Below, piece after piece: positions 5,450 to 9,575 of a stretch of DNA of 9,575 nucleotides. Source of the stretch: Anaerolineae bacterium (GTDB lineage: Bacteria; Chloroflexota; Anaerolineae; JAFGEY01); assembly GCA_016929205.1 (NCBI GenBank), contig JAFGJF010000692.1, positions 1 to 9,575 on the forward strand, written 5' to 3'. The position numbers and the translations under genes were made by a program. Within the stretch, counting starts at the first letter, position 1. The number at the start of each line of letters is the position of its first letter. The notes under the pieces were generated by a model. It searched no databases, was not told the origin of the DNA, and saw nothing but the letters and a program-made list of their open reading frames with translations.

Positions 5450-7444
5450 ATGAGTAAGCTTGGTCGAAGAGAATTTTTACGTCTTTCCGCCTTGGCCGCC
5501 GCCGGCGCCGCCGTCGTTGCTTGTGCCAAGACCGAAGCACCACCGGAAGCGACACCGAAACCCGCAGAGCCTCAAGTGCAAGCCACCGCAACCCCGGAGC
5601 CTGTTGCCAAGCCCGCAGATCCAGAATCCCCGATGTTGACCGAGTTGGTCAGCGCCGGCAAGCTCCCCGCTTTGGACGAGCGCCTGCCGCAAGAGACGAT
5701 GATCATTGACGCCGGCACCTTGATCCCGGCCGATATGGTCGACTGGCAGCCCGGTATGTTTGGCGGCACGATGCGTTTTTGCACCGCGCGCACCGACGTT
5801 TGCGCCGAACTGTACGACGCCAACGCCGAGCAGATGCTCATCGCCCCCGGCAAGCTCACTGCCGCCAGCTCCGACGAAGTCAAGCCCAGCTTTTTCAGAG
5901 GCTTTGAGGTCACCGACGGGCAAAAGAGCATCACCTGGTATATGCGCAAGGGGATCAGGTGGTCGGATGGCGAGCCGTGCACCACGGAGGACGTCAAGTT
6001 TTATTTTGAGGACGTCGCCTTTGACCCCGAAATCAGCCCGACGACCAGCCGCGCTTTCAAGTCTGAAAACAAGGCCGATGGCGACCTGATGGTGCTCGAG
6101 ATCGTCGACGACTATACGTTCAAGACGGTCTTTACCAAGCCTGGGCTGCATCTGATCAGCAACTGGTCGGGTTATAGCGCCGACACAGCCAGCTTTATGC
6201 GCCCCGCTCACTATTTGAAACAGTTTCACAAAAAGTACGCCGATGCCGCCGAGTACGCCAAGCTGCTGGCAGAGGCCCAGTTGCCCGAGTCGGAATGGTA
6301 CAACTATTTCAACCAGCGCGACGAGGGCCGGCTGAACTGGACCAACGTGCTTTCCAAAGACCCTCTCGTGCCACGCGTTTCCGCCTGGGTGCTGGAGAAC
6401 GTGGGCACGGGCGTGATCACCTGGTCGCGCAACCCCTACTATTACAAGGTCGATACGTCAGGCCAACAGCTCCCCTACATCGATAAAGATCGCTGCGAGA
6501 TCGTCTCCAACTCGGAAGCGGTGACCATGAAGATCCTGGCTGGCGAGGTAGACTGGGCACGCGAATACGCCTCGATGGTCAATTATCCGCTCTACAAGGA
6601 GAACGAGGCCAAGGGCGGCTTTCAGGTCAATATCACCGCGATGCACGTTGCTCCACTGCAGTTCCGTTTCAACTTTACCAACCCCGATGAGAACTGGCAA
6701 AAAGTGGTGCGCGACGTCCGTTTCCGCAAGGCCATGAACATGGCCATCGACCACCAAAAGGTCGTCGATGCGATCTATCAGGGTTTTGGCACGCCGCCGA
6801 CCGAGATCACCGGCTGTTCGTACGACCCCGAAGGGGCGGCCAAACTGCTCGACGAGATGGGCATGGACCAAAAGGATGGGGATGGCTACCGGCTGGGCCC
6901 CGATGGCAAGACCTTTGTCTTCCCGCTCGAGGTGCCGCAGGGCTACACCCCCGAGCTGGATGCCTTGTGCGAGCTGCTGGTCGAGTACTTTCAGGACGTC
7001 GGGATCAAGACTGATTTCAAGAACATCGAGGCCACGCTCTACGGCACACGCCACACCAATAACGACACCTTTGTGTTCTTGGGTTGGGCGCACACCAGTT
7101 TCTGGCGCAACGCGCCGCGAACCAGCGACTTTGTCCAGGACCGCTCGCGGCTGTGGCAGCTGTGGCACGATACGCAGGGCAAAGAGGGCGAGGAGCCGGA
7201 GCCGTGGGCCAACCGGCTGTGGGAGATCGCCGATGCGGCTGACACCTTCTTGTTGTCGGAGAGCGAGGTGAACGCACTGCACGAAGAGATGTGGCAGATC
7301 ATCAAAGACAATGTGCCGATGATCATGCCGATCGACAATGCCGTCTACCCGCTGATCGGTTCGACCAAGCTTGGCAACGTGCCCGACAAGGGTTGGGCCA
7401 TCGTCGCCTCCTTTACCCAGGAGCAGTTCTACTTTAAAGCGTAA
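5450..7444 (+). CDS. ABC importer substrate-binding lipoprotein, family 5 (SBP_bac_5)
   Basis: AAGGAGG (5437-5443) lies six bases before the ATG at 5450. The 664-aa precursor begins with a Tat-like signal, GRREFLRLS (R6-R7), a hydrophobic Ala-rich stretch, and a lipobox AVVAC with the lipidated Cys at 25. A Pro/Ala/Thr/Glu-rich tether (about 27-60) follows. The mature part is a cluster C solute-binding protein of the DppA/OppA type; the family signature is seen at 423-445 (VRFRKAMNMAID ... YQGFG). The segment between GTPP (447-450) and YDPEGAAKLLDEMG (458-471) is very short. The protein is longer than E. coli DppA, as in many Chloroflexota and Thermotoga homologues, several of which bind oligosaccharides rather than peptides. 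With ogl in the neighbourhood, an oligogalacturonide or other plant oligosaccharide is a reasonable guess. It delivers ligand to the two permeases encoded downstream. Confidence 0.9.
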   Translation: MSKLGRREFLRLSALAAAGAAVVACAKTEAPPEATPKPAEPQVQATATPEPVAKPADPESPMLTELVSAGKLPALDERLPQETMIIDAGTLIPADMVDWQPGMFGGTMRFCTARTDVCAELYDANAEQMLIAPGKLTAASSDEVKPSFFRGFEVTDGQKSITWYMRKGIRWSDGEPCTTEDVKFYFEDVAFDPEISPTTSRAFKSENKADGDLMVLEIVDDYTFKTVFTKPGLHLISNWSGYSADTASFMRPAHYLKQFHKKYADAAEYAKLLAEAQLPESEWYNYFNQRDEGRLNWTNVLSKDPLVPRVSAWVLENVGTGVITWSRNPYYYKVDTSGQQLPYIDKDRCEIVSNSEAVTMKILAGEVDWAREYASMVNYPLYKENEAKGGFQVNITAMHVAPLQFRFNFTNPDENWQKVVRDVRFRKAMNMAIDHQKVVDAIYQGFGTPPTEITGCSYDPEGAAKLLDEMGMDQKDGDGYRLGPDGKTFVFPLEVPQGYTPELDALCELLVEYFQDVGIKTDFKNIEATLYGTRHTNNDTFVFLGWAHTSFWRNAPRTSDFVQDRSRLWQLWHDTQGKEGEEPEPWANRLWEIADAADTFLLSESEVNALHEEMWQIIKDNVPMIMPIDNAVYPLIGSTKLGNVPDKGWAIVASFTQEQFYFKA

Positions 7445-7451
7445 TCGTCAT

Positions 7452-7486
7452 GTACAGGTTACAGGGAGGTGTCCTGTAACCTGTAC
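7452..7486 (+). other. Perfect 14-bp intercistronic hairpin after the binding-protein gene
   Basis: GTACAGGTTACAGG (7452-7465) and CCTGTAACCTGTAC (7473-7486) are exact reverse complements around a 7-base loop. Each arm is itself a near-tandem repeat of TACAGG. It starts 8 bp after the stop of the binding-protein gene. No T-run follows (CTCTTGTC), so it is not a typical terminator. An mRNA-stabilising element that favours the binding protein over the permeases is the usual meaning of such a hairpin at this place. Confidence 0.75.
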
Positions 7487-7516
7487 CTCTTGTCGTGAAC
7501 TGTCTGTCGGTACGAA

Positions 7517-7562
7517 CAAGGGTTGCACTGCGCAGATCTCTATCGGGTGCAGTGCGCCCTTG
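7517..7562 (+). other. Second intercistronic hairpin just upstream of the permease ribosome binding site
   Basis: CAAGGG (7517-7522) pairs with CCCTTG (7557-7562), and GCACTGC (7525-7531) pairs with GCAGTGC (7549-7555). They make a 13-bp stem with a small TT/G internal loop and a 17-base apical loop. The stem ends about 10 bases before the GGGAGGGG of the permease gene, so it could influence translation start. No T-run follows. Confidence 0.6.
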
Positions 7563-7583
7563 CGATAAGCTGGGAGGGGTTTT

Positions 7584-8582
7584 ATGCTCCAGTACATCGC
7601 CCGCCGTGTGCTACTGGCGATTCCTTTGTTGTTTGTCATTTCACTGATCTCGTATATGATCATCGAGCTGCCGCCCGGCGACTATTTGGTGCAGTATATC
7701 GCCTCGATCGAAAACACCACCGGGCAGCGCCTCACCGAGGACGAAATTGCCCAGCTTCGCGCGCTCTATGGTCTGGACAGGCCGATCTATGCCCGTTACT
7801 TGCGCTGGATCTGGAACGTGCTGCGCGGCGACCTGGGGCGTTCCTTCCAACACAACCGCCCGGTGAGCGAGCTGCTCGCCGAGCGCGTACCGTTGACCTT
7901 GACCATCACTCTGGTCGCGCTGGTGTTCTCCTGGGTGATTGCCATTCCCATCGGCATTTTTTCCGCGGTGCGCCAGTATTCGATCCTGGACTATGTCTTT
8001 ACCTTTTTCGGCTTTATCGGACTGGCCACGCCCTCGTTTCTGCTGGCGCTGGTGGTGATGTGGATCGCCTTTTCCAAATTCAACTTTAGCGCCTCCGGCC
8101 TCTTTTCATCTGCTTATGTTGACGCCCCGTGGAATTGGGCCAAGATCGTGGACCTGATCAAGCATTTGCCGGTGCCGGCGCTGATCATTGGCATCGGAGG
8201 AATGTCGTGGCTGGTCCGCATTATGCGCGGCAACCTGCTCGACGAGATGCGCAAGCCCTACGTCACCACCGCGCGTGCTAAAGGACTAAATGAGGTGCGT
8301 CTCTTGACCAAGTACCCGGTGCGCATCGCGATCAACCCGCTGATCAGTACCATCGGTTGGACCCTGCCGGAGCTCTTTTCCGGGAGCGCGCTGGTGGCGA
8401 TTGTGCTCAATCTGCAAACTGTCGGCCCGGTGCTGCTCCACGCCCTGCTCAGCCAGGATATGTACGTTGCCGGCAGCATCCTGCTCATCCTGAGCGCGCT
8501 GACCGTCCTCGGCACCTTGATCTCGGATATTCTGCTGGCCTGGGTCGATCCGCGCATTCGTTTCGGAGGAGCAGGCGGATGA
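7584..8582 (+). CDS. ABC importer permease, DppB/OppB type
   Basis: GGGAGGGG (7572-7579) precedes the ATG at 7584. The 332-aa inner-membrane protein has the standard length and order of this family: a first helix at about 9-29 following MLQYIARRVLLAIP, a periplasmic loop with the typical GDLGRSF (82-88), then five further helices. The EAA loop that docks on the ATPase is DEMRKPYVTTARAKGL (220-235). It pairs with the next permease, coded with a 4-base ATGA overlap (8579-8582), to form the translocation channel for the ligand of the preceding binding protein. The ATPase genes are not in the window and may lie downstream of the right edge. The 139-bp gap to the binding-protein gene holds two hairpins but no clear promoter, so one operon with unequal expression is the simplest reading. 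Confidence 0.92.
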   Translation: MLQYIARRVLLAIPLLFVISLISYMIIELPPGDYLVQYIASIENTTGQRLTEDEIAQLRALYGLDRPIYARYLRWIWNVLRGDLGRSFQHNRPVSELLAERVPLTLTITLVALVFSWVIAIPIGIFSAVRQYSILDYVFTFFGFIGLATPSFLLALVVMWIAFSKFNFSASGLFSSAYVDAPWNWAKIVDLIKHLPVPALIIGIGGMSWLVRIMRGNLLDEMRKPYVTTARAKGLNEVRLLTKYPVRIAINPLISTIGWTLPELFSGSALVAIVLNLQTVGPVLLHALLSQDMYVAGSILLILSALTVLGTLISDILLAWVDPRIRFGGAGG

Positions 8583-9575
8583 CAGATATTGTTCTCAGGC
8601 ACCGACGGAAAAGAGCCGCCGCCGAAGATCAGATTTTTACCGCTTCCCAGACGCAGTTGATCTGGTGGCGTTTTCGCAAGCACAAAATGGCCATCGTCGG
8701 CATCACCATCCTGATCATCCTCTATGTATTGGCCATCTTTTGCGAGTTTTTCAGCCCTTATGAAGTGGGCTTTCGTCATGACGATTACGAATACGCGCCG
8801 CCGCAGCGGATCCGGATCGTCGATTCGAGCGGCAAATTGCGGGCGCCCTTTGTCTACGGGCAGATCCGGGAGCGCCATCCGGTGACGCTGCGCTACACGT
8901 TCAAGGAGGACGAGACCCAAGTTTACCCGATTCGCTTGTTCGTCCGCGGGCAGGCATACAAGATGTGGGGGGCATTCGAAGGCGATCGCCATCTCTTTGG
9001 CATCGATGCTCCAGAAGGTGGGATATTCTTGTTCGGCACGGACAAACTGGGCCGGGACCTCTTGAGCCGGATCCTGTACGGCTCGCGGATCTCGCTCTCG
9101 ATCGGCCTGCTGGGTGTGTTTTTGAGCTTTGTCTTTGGCCTACTGATTGGCGGCGCTTCGGGGTTCTTTGGTGGGGTGGTGGACGAGATCATCCAGCGGG
9201 TGATCGAGCTGCTGCGCTCGATCCCGACCATTCCTTTGTGGATGTCGCTCTCGGCGGCGCTGCCGCGCGACTGGCCGATCATGCGCATCTATTTCGGGAT
9301 CACGATCCTGCTCTCCATGGTCAGTTGGACGGCGCTGGCGCGCGTGGTGCGCGGCAAGCTGCTCTCTTTGCGCGAGGAAGACTTTGTCATGGCCGCCAGG
9401 TTGGCCGGCTCCGGGGAATGGCGGATCATTACCACCCACCTGCTGCCCTCTTTTGCCAGCCACATCATCGTCTCGATCACCGGATCGATCCCGGGTATGA
9501 TCCTGGGCGAGACCTCGTTGAGTTTCCTGGGACTGGGCTTGCAGCCCCCGGCGGTGAGTTGGGGCGTGCTGCTCA
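8579..9575 (+). CDS. ABC importer permease, DppC/OppC type, 3' end outside window
   Basis: The ATG at 8579 overlaps the preceding stop (ATGA), and GGAGGA at 8565-8570 serves as the SD. The frame stays open to the right edge, giving 332 residues without a stop; by comparison with the family little is missing. The features are an N-terminal cytoplasmic segment, helix 1 (about 36-59), and the signature FGTDKLGRDLLSR (152-164) ahead of the core helices. The EAA loop is LREEDFVMAARLAG (264-277), and the C-terminal signature is GETSLSFLGLGLQPP. Between helix 1 and the GTD-GRD signature there are about 90 residues, some 65-70 more than in E. coli DppC as I remember it. This insert is charged and aromatic and would lie outside the membrane, where it could contact the binding protein. 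Similar long inserts occur in some homologues of Chloroflexota and Thermotoga. Confidence 0.92.
   Translation, partial: MTDIVLRHRRKRAAAEDQIFTASQTQLIWWRFRKHKMAIVGITILIILYVLAIFCEFFSPYEVGFRHDDYEYAPPQRIRIVDSSGKLRAPFVYGQIRERHPVTLRYTFKEDETQVYPIRLFVRGQAYKMWGAFEGDRHLFGIDAPEGGIFLFGTDKLGRDLLSRILYGSRISLSIGLLGVFLSFVFGLLIGGASGFFGGVVDEIIQRVIELLRSIPTIPLWMSLSAALPRDWPIMRIYFGITILLSMVSWTALARVVRGKLLSLREEDFVMAARLAGSGEWRIITTHLLPSFASHIIVSITGSIPGMILGETSLSFLGLGLQPPAVSWGVLL

Noticed and set aside
5477..6229. Long open frame on the minus strand (250 codons) opposite the binding-protein gene
   Set aside because: It lies entirely within a well-supported gene and has no SD, recognisable domain or independent promoter. 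Long antisense frames are expected under GC-rich codon use.
6458..7282. Minus-strand open frame of 274 codons
   Set aside because: It is antisense to the binding-protein gene, with composition typical of a shadow frame and no family features.
8258..8992. Minus-strand open frame of 244 codons over both permease genes
   Set aside because: The plus strand codes for two permeases with EAA motifs across this interval, so the antisense frame is a by-product.

Overview
The window looks like a piece of a GC-rich bacterial chromosome, most plausibly a Chloroflexota (Anaerolineae-like) organism. The basis is indirect: a Tat-type lipoprotein signal followed by a Pro/Ala/Thr/Glu-rich linker on a family 5 solute-binding protein, strong GGAGG ribosome binding sites, sigma70-like promoters, and a mix of pectin/uronate, PIN-toxin and ferritin-like genes common in that phylum. 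No rRNA or marker gene is present, so this is inference. All real genes are on the + strand.

Layout. (1) 3-650: the C-terminal part of an oligogalacturonate lyase (Ogl, PL22 family), cut by the left edge. (2) 771-1417: a VapBC-like toxin-antitoxin pair with a one-base overlap. (3) 1444-1655: a second, about 91% identical copy of the last 141 bp of ogl plus its downstream promoter. The TA pair is therefore bracketed by two 212-bp direct repeats (509-720 and 1444-1655), and the right copy contains a headless ogl remnant. (4) 1779-2402: a small Gly/Trp-rich membrane protein with an internal repeat, apparently driven by the promoter in the right repeat. (5) 2592-3270: a self-contained unit with promoter, 5' stem-loop, rubrerythrin-like ferritin-family gene and strong intrinsic terminator. 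(6) 3331-5178: a likely operon of an isochorismatase-family hydrolase, a galactose-mutarotase-like protein and a small cupin. (7) 5271-9575: a probable promoter, then an oligopeptide/oligosaccharide-type ABC importer with binding protein, DppB-like permease and DppC-like permease (the last cut by the right edge). The binding-protein and first permease genes are separated by 139 bp holding two strong hairpins.

How the genes may work together. Ogl degrades unsaturated di-galacturonates from pectin inside the cell. The mutarotase-like protein, the cupin and a family 5 ABC importer nearby fit a carbohydrate/uronate uptake and processing locus, with the importer possibly bringing in the oligosaccharides. 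The ferritin-like gene and the TA pair look like independent insertions. The most notable structure is the TA pair between two copies of its neighbour's 3' end and promoter. I found no clear sign of a wholly new multi-gene system.
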